The position numbers and the translations under genes were made by a program. From positions 42,711,682 to 42,775,681 of the forward strand of contig NC_088300.1 in NCBI RefSeq assembly GCF_032854445.1: a stretch of 64,000 bases of DNA, read 5' to 3'. Within the stretch, counting starts at the first letter, position 1, and each line of letters starts with the position of its first letter. Of this stretch, positions 49,361 through 60,400 are shown in pieces. Origin of the DNA: Liolophura sinensis (taxonomy: Eukaryota > Mollusca > Polyplacophora > Chitonida > Chitonidae). Below the pieces are notes generated by a model. That model had not been told where the DNA came from and made no database searches. It saw only the letters and a program-made list of their open reading frames with translations.

Positions 49361-50439
49361 ATATACACCTTTTAACTTTCGATCAAAAAATGTAGTTAAA
49401 CGACTGTAGATTGCATTATACATGGAGACACGTCTAATGTATTTTTATCTCCCTGTGCAAGTGTGGTATGTTGTTCATACGTACAGTCTGGAATGCAAGT
49501 CACAAATAAAACTACTATATGTTGATGTGAAGACCAGAAAAAAGTAAACTTACGTGAGAGTTATTGGTTTGTGTAATTCTAGACAAGACCGTTTCTTCTC
49601 TACACCGCTTCTAGGTACAACCAGTCCCGTAGTTCTTGGTTAAAATATGATAGCGCTTAATTAGGCCACTTATGCGATAGTTTTACGCAGAGCTCCGATG
49701 TCTGCCAGCTTTACCGAGGCATATCTTCCCCTTGCCCTATCACAGTATCTTCCAAGTCCCCTGGTACAGCGTCATTTAATGAAGGCATCCCGAGGCAAAC
49801 GCGTTTTCAGGTTCACAATATTGTACACATTGCCGTGATCAGTCAAGTAAAACCTAATGTGAGATCTGAGTTATAATGTAGACCCTCACTGTTTAAGTTG
49901 TCATTGTGGGTACTAAGGCGAGTTAAAATGTATAAAAAGAATGCTTATATATACATACTGATCAGTGATGTTGTTGATAAAAAATCGCTCACTTGAGGAA
50001 ATGCACCAATATAAAGGCATGCGTGATCTTACAAAGTTATTAGAAATGTCACGTGTGCGTGCTTAATCATATGATGTGACTCCAGGCACATTTATATCGG
50101 ATGTATTTACTTCGAGTGTGTAAAAAGATAGACGGCGTTACAATTGGTTGCTTGGATTTATAGAAATGTGAACCATCTTAGATGAGTTTCAGGATAGTTT
50201 ACTTCTAGAAAGCCCCCAGAGGTGGCCATAAAAATGGAATCTTTCTGTAAAGTTTCAGAAATTTTTCAAAAACATTCACAATGAACTTTAGAAATAAAAG
50301 TTTTTGAAAATATTTTTGTGATGTTTTACGCCGAAAACAGCACCTCAGCATTATTTATATTGTTTAGCTGGAAGAAGAGACAGATGGTTAGTCAGGTAAC
50401 CAACGGAAACTTTGTTTGCAGTGTTTCAGGGTAGCGTAT

Positions 50440-50760
50440 TATAATCCATTAGCATACAACTTCCTGGTTAGAAAACCATTTCAGAATCTATGCGTCGAAA
50501 CAGACATTCGTGTACCAGCCGTCAACCAATATGGACGTCCCGGGTCGATAATCGCAAGGTCAGTTCCCAAAACACAAACTACCAAAGAACTAAAACGATA
50601 TATAAATACGAAAATGACAGAATCAGACAAAGAGAAGCACTCAACAATTTTCGGTGATGTAGCAAAGATGCATGTATGTTCTAGGCGACTGAGTATGGAT
50701 CTCGGTTGTGCTTTGATTGGAACTGTTCATATATCCAAGGTGGCGGTCTAATTCAACACG
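50440..50760 (+). repeat. Dispersed repeat E, copy 3 (diverged, ORF-bearing)
   Basis: It aligns in order with 59876-60200 through cgataatcgcaag, cccaaaacac and tgctttgattg. An open frame of 111 codons spans 50416-50751 and contains GRPGSIIARSVPKT; the other two copies read GRSKSIIARSISKT or a close form in the same relative frame. A donor-like aag|gtcagt sits inside (50560). Whether it was ever protein coding is unproven. Confidence 0.55.
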
Positions 50761-51983
50761 ATGAAGATACAGCCCGAAGCCACCATGCCCAAGACAACAA
50801 ACACGCCTCGATCATTCACATTGTACGTGTACATGGAATCACAACGAGCTGACTAGTATGATACCAGGCGTCAAGTGTGGAAGTACACGTGTACCAAGAC
50901 TGTTAACTGTAGCATTGTGCAGCCCTCACGATACTCAGAAGATGGGCTCTAACCGTCAGTCAAACAGTGTGATTTGTAATCACTACAAATTAAAGACGTA
51001 TGCACTTCTGATATTTTGAACGATATTTACTATTTCAGTATTTTTGCAATGCGAAATATACATGCCAAACCTACAATGAATAATATTTTATAGTTTAACG
51101 TACTGAATTTATTTAGTGCACGATTTTCTTTTCATAGGTTATAATTATGCTAATGTAAAGACGAGGTCTCCAATCATACCATCTACATATTGTATTTCAC
51201 CTAAAGTTTAGCATGTGTAAAGTGACAAACTTTGCTTGGTTCTGATTGATTCATCCATCTTTCAGGGTCGCTGTTTTGCGAAGTTTGACTGATCAACGCC
51301 TTATCAGAAAAAAGTGCTGGCATCAAGAGTATCATTTTTAGAAGCCTTTATGTGCATCTGAAGGTGTACATTTACACACAAAACATTAAGTGAAGTACAG
51401 TAGTTGATTACACTATAGTGGAAACTCAGTGATAAAACTAGACGCAATCCCCAGACTTTGAAATTCGTTATCCGTGAAATTAAATCTGATGAAAATTTTG
51501 AAAAAAATAAAAAGGTTTTAACCTCAATTAATAGAGGTATATCGGCTGGTTTGTGTTCTATGTCTGCTTCTGGGGAGAATTAAGCGTTTTCGTTGTCGCT
51601 GTGCAGGTATGCTCAGATGAAAATATGATGTTACAAGGCATTACAAGTAGTTCTGTATAGAAACTGTGTAAAGCGGGGCATTGGTTCTGTCTCTCTCCAC
51701 CTGTAAACCTTACTACAGCCGTACATGTTCAGAAATATTCATGAATACTACGTTGAACTTGAATCAAATACATACCTGCATAAAATTTAGTATAACGTCT
51801 ATACAAATCTTGTATATAATAAATTACAACAGTTAGATGCAGCTAATGAACTTCATGCTGTCTACAGCGTTGTCTTCATGAGATTGTATGTTAAATGTGA
51901 TGACAACACGGCATTTTGAGTAATTCTAGACCAGTGACATTTAATAAATTGCAATTAACATCACTGATTATCTTTTTTTTTTT

Positions 51984-52165
51984 ACCTAATTCTGCTTAAG
52001 CTAAGGTGATAGGGGACGTGTACATTGCTGCTGTTTAAGCATTTACATGAAGAGAATAAAACCCTGACTGTGGTAAATTGACAAGACGGCGTATTTCGCC
52101 GGTTACTTGTGACCACACCGTCGTCGTTGCTCTGGTCATACTCTCTATGCTGTACGTCTTTAGCT
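51984..52165 (-). repeat. Dispersed repeat D, copy 3
   Basis: On minus it carries agagcaacgacgacggtgtg, then gtcacaagtaaccggcgaaa and gtcagggttttattctc, in the same order as copies 1, 2 and 4. Confidence 0.6.
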
Positions 52166-53257
52166 GTAATGATTAAATCATCCGCCTCGATAGCCAAAGA
52201 CCCAAGTTCAGTCCTGGATTGCGTCATTTATATTTATTCATTCAGGTGCACGAAAATAGCAATACTCTCAAATGCACAATTAATTAAAATACATTACTTT
52301 TAAATTTCACACAGACTATTTAATGGATATTAGAAACCATTCATGACACTTTCAACATCATAGGTGAAATATGACAAATATCATATGAGTAACCAGACAG
52401 ATGAAGACCACATGGCCACAGACCCCCATTAGTTTTCCATAAGCGACCATGTTAACGTTAAGCTCTGTACCTCAGTCTCAAATATTCCGTGGCCAATAAG
52501 GTTTGGTGAAACCTGGTTCAACCTGTGAGAAAGAAGCCATAAAAATCTTGACATAATTTGACCGTCAAAATCTGGACCTTTGTAAGCCGGCATCTGGGAG
52601 GGTTGCCTAGCAACGCCAAAGGGACGGCACTCGCAGCCTCATCACCACCTGTCTCCGTGTGTCCTCTCGCCCAGAATTTCAAACTTTCATCATTAAAACT
52701 CATACCTGTCCAAAGCTTAGACAATTTCCATTATTTTGATACCAAGCATGCACCTGTACACCAAAAACGGCAGGCTGGCAGCAAAAAAAGACTTTACACC
52801 CTAAAATACACAGAATTACATTCGTCCCTACCGAAGAACGGAAGTTGTAATGGGGGTCTGTGTCCACATCCTAGTCGCTTGAAGCATATTTAAATTTGTT
52901 GTTTTGATATTATTTCACATATCATGCTGGAAATGTCATGAAAGGTGTCTGATATTCCTGAAATGATGTTGGAAGTGTATTACGCTAAAAACATCGTGCA
53001 TAAATGCGTATTTAGTAAGTTGATTTTTCTTTTACACCCCATATAGGTGAGAGGTTATATAGCACATCCATATTCATGAGGTCACCCAAGTTTATAGTCT
53101 GGTTGGCTGGCTGGGGGGTCTGACTGGTGCCACTTCGACACCAAGGCCTCTTACAAGAAAGAGACATTAACTTGAATCTAGGCATCAACACAGACATCGC
53201 TTGGGACTTCAGAATCGCGTTAAGTACCAACCAAGTAAGGGCATAAACAAATCAAGA

Positions 53258-53705
53258 GCAGTAACCACAGTATGATAGCTGGCAAATGGTCACTAGTATC
53301 TCGTGAAGTACGGCCTCTAGTAGGGTTGTTTGCATTTATGTGAAAACACTTAATTGTCAGGAATCCCTGCATCGTTTCATGATCGAAGGCGTGTCACTGT
53401 TGTGGAATTCTTCGGGCAACCTTCTTTCAGGGGCTTGACACACCGGTTTGATGAGTGGGAAAGTTTGTTCGTGCCCTCACGGCGCGTTCAAGTAGATCTT
53501 TTGTTGGGCTGGGATTTACGGCAGTTAGGGTTTCATTCTAACTGTTCAGGTAAATGCATAAATAGTTGCCATCTACACGCCCCCTAGCACCATGTCTTCA
53601 GCAGAATTAGGTGAAAAAGTGCAGTGATGTTAACTGCAGTTTATTAGACGTCAATGGTCCAGAATTACTCAAAATGCCATGTTGTCATCACATTTAACAT
53701 ACAAT
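53258..53705 (+). repeat. Dispersed repeat D, copy 4 (longest)
   Basis: It contains cagtatgatagctggcaaat, tttcattctaactgttcagg, gcagaattaggtg, ccagaattactcaaaatgcc and catttaacatac. The later blocks match copy 1 closely. A unique stretch of about 150 bases is inserted in the middle. Confidence 0.65.
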
Positions 53706-54439
53706 AACATTAAAGCTTATTGCAGGTTGTCGGCATGAGTTGTGCGCAAGGGGGCACAACTCTGTAAGTCAGTGTAACAGTTGTATGCTTTATTTCCCTT
53801 CAATTTTGTCTTTCCAAAAACGGATGTAAGAACGGTTTAATTTTGCTTTGTCGTAACAGGGCTATCTTTTTTAAACGTTCACAGCCTGTCTACCATAACA
53901 ATTTAGGACAACAGGTGTGTTTTTGTTTTCTGATTGTTTGTAGATTTGTTCACTGAAACCAGTGTTAAGTGGATACCTTCCAAGTAAATGGAGTGTAGAC
54001 AATATCTCGTAGACCTAGGCCCATATTACGCCTATATAGTGGTCAACACTTTATCCATCTAACCCTCGTAGGGTTTCAGGGGTGAAAAGAAAAGGACCTC
54101 AGTCTGTATAGGCAAGCTTGGTGTAAAAGGCGATTAAACTAGAGCGTTATCGTTGGCCCCGGGAAATTGAATAGGGCCTTCACTGTTGCCGGCCATGATG
54201 TGAACTATAAATGTTTAAAAGTTTCTTTTACACTGTTCTTTTATGACTTGATTATGGTTTTTGTTTTAGATTTTATAAATGTTTTGTCTAAAACGACTCA
54301 AATTTTCACTGGATCTCTTCTTTCGAGGATTAAAACAAAAAAATTAAAAACAAAAAAAAAACAGAAACATCTACAAAAATGAAAGTTTGTCATGACAGTA
54401 ATTTGTCACTATTTAATCATTCAAAGGAATAGTTAGAAT

Positions 54440-54560
54440 AAAATCCTAACTGAAGTATATTTATAAGAGGCCCTATTTTACCGGTTACGTGTGACCATTT
54501 GCCAGCTAGCACACTGTCGTCGTTGCTGTGGCTTTCCTCTCTATGCTGCAGGGAAAAGGT
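54440..54560 (-). repeat. Dispersed repeat D, copy 5
   Basis: On minus it carries agcaacgacgacagtgtgct, agctggcaaatggtcacacg and taaccggtaaaatagg, matching the 5' part of the other copies. Confidence 0.6.
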
Positions 54561-54601
54561 AGAAAAAGGTGTGCATGAACAAAGGGGCGCAGGTCAGTTT
54601 A

Positions 54602-55016
54602 TTTTATATTTGTTTTACGCCAGTCAAGAATATTACACTTACATAATGGCTGCAACCATTATGGTTGGAGGGAAACCCACGACCTTCTGCAGGTTGGTGC
54701 GAGACCTACTCCATGCTGGCTTCCTCTCCGGCCGTACGTGCGAAGGTCTGCCAGCAGCCTGCGGACGGTCGTGGGTTTCCCCCGGGCTGTGCCCGGTTTC
54801 CACCCACCATAATGCTGGCCGCCGTCGTATAAGTGAAATATTCTTGAGTACGGCGTAAAACACCACTCAAATAACTCAAATAACTCAAGACCTACTCAAG
54901 TATGGCTGCAAAGGAAACTAGCATGAGCTGAAGTTGAGCTCACAGCGACGGCACTGCCGTGAGGGTTATTGCATCCCGCTGGCAAGCTGACCACCTCGAC
55001 CACCGAGTCCCCCCAT
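54602..55016 (-). mobile_element. Older SINE family A copy, split by a younger SINE
   Basis: The tail and 3' body are at 54602-54711. The rest of the body and a variant head (ctcggtggtcgaggtggtca on minus) are at 54888-55016. The two parts become continuous if the plus-strand SINE at 54712-54887 and one target copy are removed. Confidence 0.8.
54712..54887 (+). mobile_element. Younger SINE family A, nested, perfect target duplication
   Basis: It is a 5'-truncated copy starting catgctggcttcctctccgg and ending with a degenerate tail. Flanks agacctactc at 54702-54711 and 54888-54897 are identical. It is inserted in opposite orientation into the older SINE. Confidence 0.92.
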
Positions 55017-56032
55017 CTCAGGTCAACACGCTCTAAAATGGACGCAGAGGCAGATGATATATTCGTTTCTTTCAGATCCACAGATGAAGAAAGCTTTGGC
55101 ACAGTCAAAGACACTTCATTGTTAAGCGCAACTTAACAAACTTTAAGCAAAATTCACAGCATGCAGATGAGCCAGCGGACAATTATGTCACAGACCTATA
55201 TTGCCTTGCTACAAAGTTTCAGTACGATGACCAAAGAAGAAGGAAATTAGAGACAGAATCCTTAAGGGATCTAAGATTGTCAGAAGAACCCGGAATTAGC
55301 TGTACAAAAAGCTGTGACACGAGTCAAACGAAGGAAATTGTAAGACAACAACACAAACAATTTAAAACCAAGTGAAGAGACAAATGATATAGTTACTTTA
55401 AAACAGTAGGAAACCTAACTAAAATAAAGACAAAAACTGTCAAACAAAATTTAGAAGACAACAGAATCCAAAACCATGTAACATACAGATATGTTGCAAA
55501 AAATATCTACGACATCATCTGTGAAAGATGTAGTCTCCGGGTACGCAACACAAAGACCAGCTAGGAAACCACAGCGTAAAATACACTAGACATAGCTGGA
55601 AGACGGGTTTGACTACGACGGAGAGCTAGGCGAACTCTCTCTGGGCACAGTAACTGGCAGTTTTCCTTCTGGACAAGACTGGGACGTACACTCTCCATGA
55701 AAAGCCAGTGGGACAATAAACAATCACGATGTCATATGTGAACTGGACACACGTGCAGACGTCACAATTGTACTGTCATGTCAGTCTTTCACAAAATAGG
55801 GGAATTTTGAGGCACACTAGAGGCAACCAACAAAATTCTGTTATAGGCCCGAGCAAGCAACAACTCTAATGCAAGGGCCAGTTCAGTGCTAAGATTACAA
55901 CAGACAGTACAGAAATGGTGGAAGACAGATACGTCGTAGATAACATGGAGATACCATTGCCATGTCGTGGTGCAATATTTGTGATGCATTATTGCTTCAG
56001 TGTGTTACAACATGGTGTTAATTCCAGCTCTG

Positions 56033-56148
56033 CACTCGCAAAATTAATCTGTTAATGTTAACAGTCTGTTTTCCGAGTTATAGTAGAATGTGTTGTGTTA
56101 TTATAACATAATACGCTGTCATATTCAACGTAATATCCTGTTAGTCCT
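56033..56148 (-). mobile_element. MITE-like element, copy 3 (partial, inverted)
   Basis: The plus-strand phrase cactcgcaaaattaatctgt resembles the left terminus at 7556. The stretch gtcatattcaacgtaatatc then ctgttagtc is the reverse complement of the interior of copy 1. It sits inside the Gypsy remnant. Confidence 0.55.
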
Positions 56149-56640
56149 GCCATCCTTCTAAATGAATCTTCATGAAACTTATAGGTGTAGGTATTTTTGC
56201 TTATCAATGGCAGAACATAATGATCAATTTCTTTACTTCCAAGTATCTGTCTTTACTCACTGCACAGCAAAAGCTCTATCATTTATACGTTTTCCTATCC
56301 AGCATGTTCATGTGAACACATGGGTCAAATTGACAGATGCCGTATTACAACGGTGAAAGACCACAGAAATGTTTCTAGATGCACTGAAGTATACAATCAT
56401 GTTTTCAACTGCAATGAATTTCAGTATCTTATCAGTTTACTCTGTCTACCAGATAACCTCAAAAAACCACTAATCCAACCAGCCTTTGTGATAGCATTCT
56501 AAGCAACACAACTATTATAGATCAATAATACCACTGGTCCGACATTTTGTTTAAGGAAGCCGTTGTATTCGCAGATGCAGGCCTAACCTGAACCATGGGT
56601 TAAAAGCATCCAAAGATCTTGTGTTATTCCGGTAGACCGC

Positions 56641-56656
56641 CCCCCCCCCCCCCCAC
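56641..56656. repeat. Poly(C) run
   Basis: About 16 consecutive C residues on plus; G-rich on minus and so potentially able to form a quadruplex. Confidence 0.9.
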
Positions 56657-57334
56657 CTCCATTCCCATTTTCCTGTCTTGTTAAAATTTTCTACTTAATC
56701 TTTGTACTTGTCCTGCTGTGAAACCCATATGTATATGTCATATCATGTTATTTTCTTTAGTGTTCAGTAAGTCAGGTTAATTGATCTTGTTTTGTTTTGT
56801 TTCTTGATACTCTGTCTAGACAACTGATTTTATGTTATTCTTGTTTCTATGATCTTATATATACTCTACTACAAGTACACTACAGCTATTTTTTCAGAAA
56901 TGCATGAGTCATATCCCTGCAAATGACGATGTGTTAATACATGGCTCAGATCAAGAGATACAACAGCAAGATGACAACACATGGTGACCAGTAAGCTACA
57001 TGTCCAGAGCCACGAATCCTACTGATATGCAAAATGAAAATGACGCACTTTCAGCGGTTTCATTGTTGGAAGGGAAATATCCATGCAAACACATCACAAA
57101 CCTCTGGCAACTCTACTAACCAAGTACACTCTGGATTCGTTACCACCACGAATACAAAGGCATTGTATGTGACTCAGACGATTCAGTTCACGGAAGTGAC
57201 GGAAAGAAAAGCACACTTCTGATGATCTGTCACGATTACAATGCCAGTCTATGACGGTCACTACGACTTTTGAAAACCTGCACATCAACGCTATCGTCAC
57301 AAGCATCATTGATAGCTTAACTGTGTCCAATGTG

Positions 57335-57598
57335 GGGGGGGCCTACGTGGCTCAGTTGGTTAGCGCACTATCGCAGCGTTATGACCTAGAAGCCTCTCAC
57401 CAAATGCGGTCGCTGTGAGTTCAAGTCCAGCTCATGCTGGCTTCCTCTCCGGTCGTACGTGGGAAGGTCTGGATGGTCGTGTGTTTCCCCCGGGGTTTTG
57501 CCCGATTTCCTTCCACCATAATGCTGGCTACCGTCGTATAAGTGATATATTCTTGAGTACGGCGTAAAACACCAATCAAATAAATAAATAAATAAATG
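57335..57598 (+). mobile_element. SINE family A, full length, inside the Gypsy remnant
   Basis: Head, body and a long (AAATA)n tail are present. Near-identical flanks tgtccaatgtg (57324-57334) and tatccgatgtg (57599-57609) mark the target duplication. Confidence 0.92.
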
Positions 57599-57616
57599 TA
57601 TCCGATGTGAAACTCC

Positions 57617-57750
57617 TAGGCCCCGTGGCCGAGGTGGTTATTGCGCCAGCGCGGCCCATTGGAACCTCTCGTTTTCCTCCCACCACAATGCTGGCCGCAA
57701 TCGTATATTCTTGTGTACGGATTAAAACACCAATCATTCAAATTCATCAA
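57617..57750 (+). mobile_element. SINE family A with variant head, internally deleted, inside the Gypsy remnant
   Basis: The head reads aggccccgtggccgaggtgg, as in the copy at 45355. Most of the body is missing and the tail is short. Flanks ccgatgtgaaactcc (57602-57616) and ccgatccgaaactcc (57751-57765) are a 15-base target duplication with two mismatches. Confidence 0.88.
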
Positions 57751-58667
57751 CCGATCCGAAACTCCAGGTTATTAGAGAAGCCCAGGAGGGAGTAAAACCT
57801 GCACACATTCAGACAACAGAATCATTCCATCGAGGGTCAGAATCGATCGTCTGGACAAAATCCATGCGATACACCAGGGGGCAGCCAAATGCCAGTAGCA
57901 TCAGAACCATTGATTCCAAAGGATTCTGTACCAACAGTCCACATGCATCTTGTTCCATGGTGGCCAAACATGAAACAGTACAGACAAAATGAAACGTTTA
58001 GGAATGAGAATCAGAAACAAACTTATGTCATGCATCAATGTTCGAATGTTCATAAAGGATCGAAGGACAGAGATAGTCGTGACAAGATCGGACAACCCAA
58101 GATCATAAGTTGAACAAACACCTGACAGCACAGTGATGCAAAACAGCAGCCTTTTGACTCCATTCAGTAGAGAAGGGAAGCGTGTCTTATTAGGCTTTTC
58201 CAAACGTCTTCAAAACCCTTGACCATCTTTGCTACACAGCAGGACGAAAGGTGTTTGTAAACCTACCTGGAAAGTCAGAGAAAATCTTGGGCTTGACTGA
58301 AGCTAACTGTGTGTATAAGCCAGCCATAGGATTTTTGTCAAGAAACATTAACATTACAGAACGCAAGAAAAAAAACTGTTTAGAAATTTATTTTTAAAAT
58401 GTATTTTTAAAATTAATTGCAAAAGAGTGATTTGATATAACCGATTCCATTAAGTTGATTATTTGCAAGTCACCCGAAGTTAGAGATATTTTTTGTAATT
58501 CTGCATCCCGTATCAAGTTAATAGTTACCGACTTTAAGTGCAATTACCTAGCCTTAATAGGGGAGGTGTGGTACAGTGTTGTTGTCATGATAGTGACGTG
58601 CTGATATACGGTGAATTAGAAAGGTGGATTTAAGATGCAATAATTATTTGTTAGTGTCAATTTACGA

Positions 58668-59190
58668 CCGGCCCCGATAGCACTTTTGATAGAGCGTCCG
58701 CTTCGGGAGTGGTAGATCCAGGGTCAATCCTGAGTCGAGTCACACGCTCGCCTTCGGTAAGGCGTCTCAGTGAAGCAGCACTAGATAAAACAAGGAGCAT
58801 ATAGACATATTGCATGCACTGCAAGGATTCCTTTGTCGTCATATGACTGAGGGGCCTCCGTGGCTCAGTTGGTTAGCGCGCTAGCGCAGCGCAATGACCC
58901 AGGAGTCTCTCACCAATGCGGTCGCTGTGAGTTCAAGTCCAGCTCACGCTGGCTTCCTTTCCGGCCATACGTGGGAAGGTCTGCACGTGGGAAGGTCTGC
59001 AGCAATAATGACCCCAAGCTCTGCGCGGTTTCCACCCACCATAATGCTGGCCGCCGCCGTATAAGTACGGCGTAAAACACCAATCAAATAAATAAATAAA
59101 CCATATGGCTTGTCATAGAACCATAGAAGAATTGTTAACTACGACGTTAAACCCCCAAGCTCGTCGTCGTCACTCGTCAAACTATAACGA
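58668..59190 (+). mobile_element. SINE family B, interrupted by SINE family A
   Basis: The tRNA-like head ggccccgatagcacttttga carries a Box-B-like gggtcaatcct. The core matches 10840-11020, and the tail attgttaactacgacgttaa resumes after the family A insertion at 58851-59101. Confidence 0.82.
58851..59101 (+). mobile_element. SINE family A, full length, nested in SINE family B
   Basis: Intact head ggggcctccgtggctcagtt, B box, a body with a small internal duplication (cacgtgggaaggtctgca) and an (AAATA)n tail. Flanks catatgact and catatggct (58840 on and 59102 on) are a probable target duplication. Confidence 0.9.
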
Positions 59191-59875
59191 CGACTGGAAA
59201 ACCCCCAATATGCCACCAACATGGTATTGATATCCCTACATTCCACATGGAAAAATGCTCATAGCAGCAACAAGAATTCCGTCATTTCATTTTCTCCACG
59301 AGAAAAAACCTTTGACGGCATAACATATATAAGGGTGTCAAAACATCGCGTACAATCAAATTGTGCCACATTTACGTGGAGATAACACATGCAGCGTACC
59401 AACCGTCTGACTAACAGTATGTAATTGTGGGGCCAATTAAGGCATGCATGTGTTTTCTGAATAGATTTTGATACGCTTAACATACACCGAGCTGATGGCC
59501 TGCGTATCGCTGTAACCAGATCGGTCCACTGGATTATTAATGAGGCATACACCTATACTGTAATTAGCCTAATTTCAACCAATTTTAGAAGCGTCATCGG
59601 CTTCAGTAGTGCGGAACTTTGTTTGGTTAACCAGTATCACATGTGTGCAATCATTTCTGGAGGTTTAATTCTGCCTTCTGTACCCAGGAGATTTGTCAGG
59701 TGTCTATTCAACATTGTGCAACGGGTGTCTCCTGGTTACGTCTGGATTCGCCAACGCTCCAAAACTGGTGTCAGCTTTGGCTCTTATCCTTGAGCTGGCT
59801 CGCACACACAACATCCCAGGTATATTCCACTCGGTAATAGAGACCTTCAGTTAGATATATAAGTGTTATCTCCAA

Positions 59876-60400
59876 CATTCGTATACCATTCGTAGTCCGT
59901 AAAGGGCGTTCCAAGTCGATAATCGCAAGATCCATTTCCAAAACAACGTTTAACACTAGCTCCCAAAGACAAAGGTATGTAAGAAATTATACAAATAGAA
60001 AATAAAGCCGGTAATACTCAAGAGAGAAGCGGTCATCAGTTTTCAATGATGCCGTGCAGACAGTGGATATTCCAGGCATGAATTCCGTTCAAAAAAAGTT
60101 CAAATTCGTAGTCCATGAATGAGTTCCAGGTCAAATAACAATTAAACAAGCTATCTCAGTCGTGCTTTGATTGCAACTGTCCATAAAGGCATCATGCAGA
60201 TGTAATGAGCATGGCTGCCCTTACGGCCCCTAGCCCCAGGTTAAACGGTATTAGATACAGTTCGAAAATGACGAGCGTTACAGACCTTAACCGAACAGAT
60301 TGTGATTCAAAAGTAACGGACGATTATGCCTTTCCGTTAATATGTAAGGATCTCATACTACAAGAGGCGCCATCTATGATGTTACACATGACACGCTGGT
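59876..60400 (+). repeat. Dispersed repeat E, copy 2 (longest)
   Basis: It is near-identical to 28985-29420 from tataccattcgtagtccgta to gcgccatctatgatgttaca. It retains about 65 extra bases (from ctatctcagtcgtgctttga on) that copy 1 lacks. Confidence 0.82.

Larger units (their letters stand above)
47580..54600. other. Gene-poor, repeat-rich DNA downstream of EF-hand gene 1's 5' end
   Basis: It contains repeat D copies, a 35-base tandem duplication, a TA tract, a SINE and repeat E copy 3. The open frames are short and lack recognisable domains. Long stretches, such as 49600-50400 and 50800-51980, show nothing that I can name. Confidence 0.5.
55020..58350 (+). pseudogene. Decayed Gypsy-type LTR retrotransposon, gag-pol remnants
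   Basis: Ordered fragments in several frames with stops and indels can be followed. They are gag (about 55150-55350, ADNYVTDLYCLATKFQY and a PELAVQKAVTRVK-like phrase), then a protease motif (about 55735-55790). That motif reads ELDTRADVTIV, with Arg where the catalytic D-T/S-G-A box has Gly. Next are a reverse transcriptase box (about 56915-56985, DDVLIHGS), RNase H (57090-57330, HKPLATLLTKYTLDSLPPRIQR) and an integrase zinc-binding region (about 57840-57960, RLDKIHAIHQGAAKC, then EPLIPKDSVP). A MITE piece and two SINEs are inserted in it. No LTRs were found. It is non-functional as seen. Confidence 0.75.

Noticed and set aside
52518..52893. Overlapping ORFs on both strands as a gene
   Set aside because: No recognisable domain, no splice context and mutually overlapping frames; coding status is not supported.
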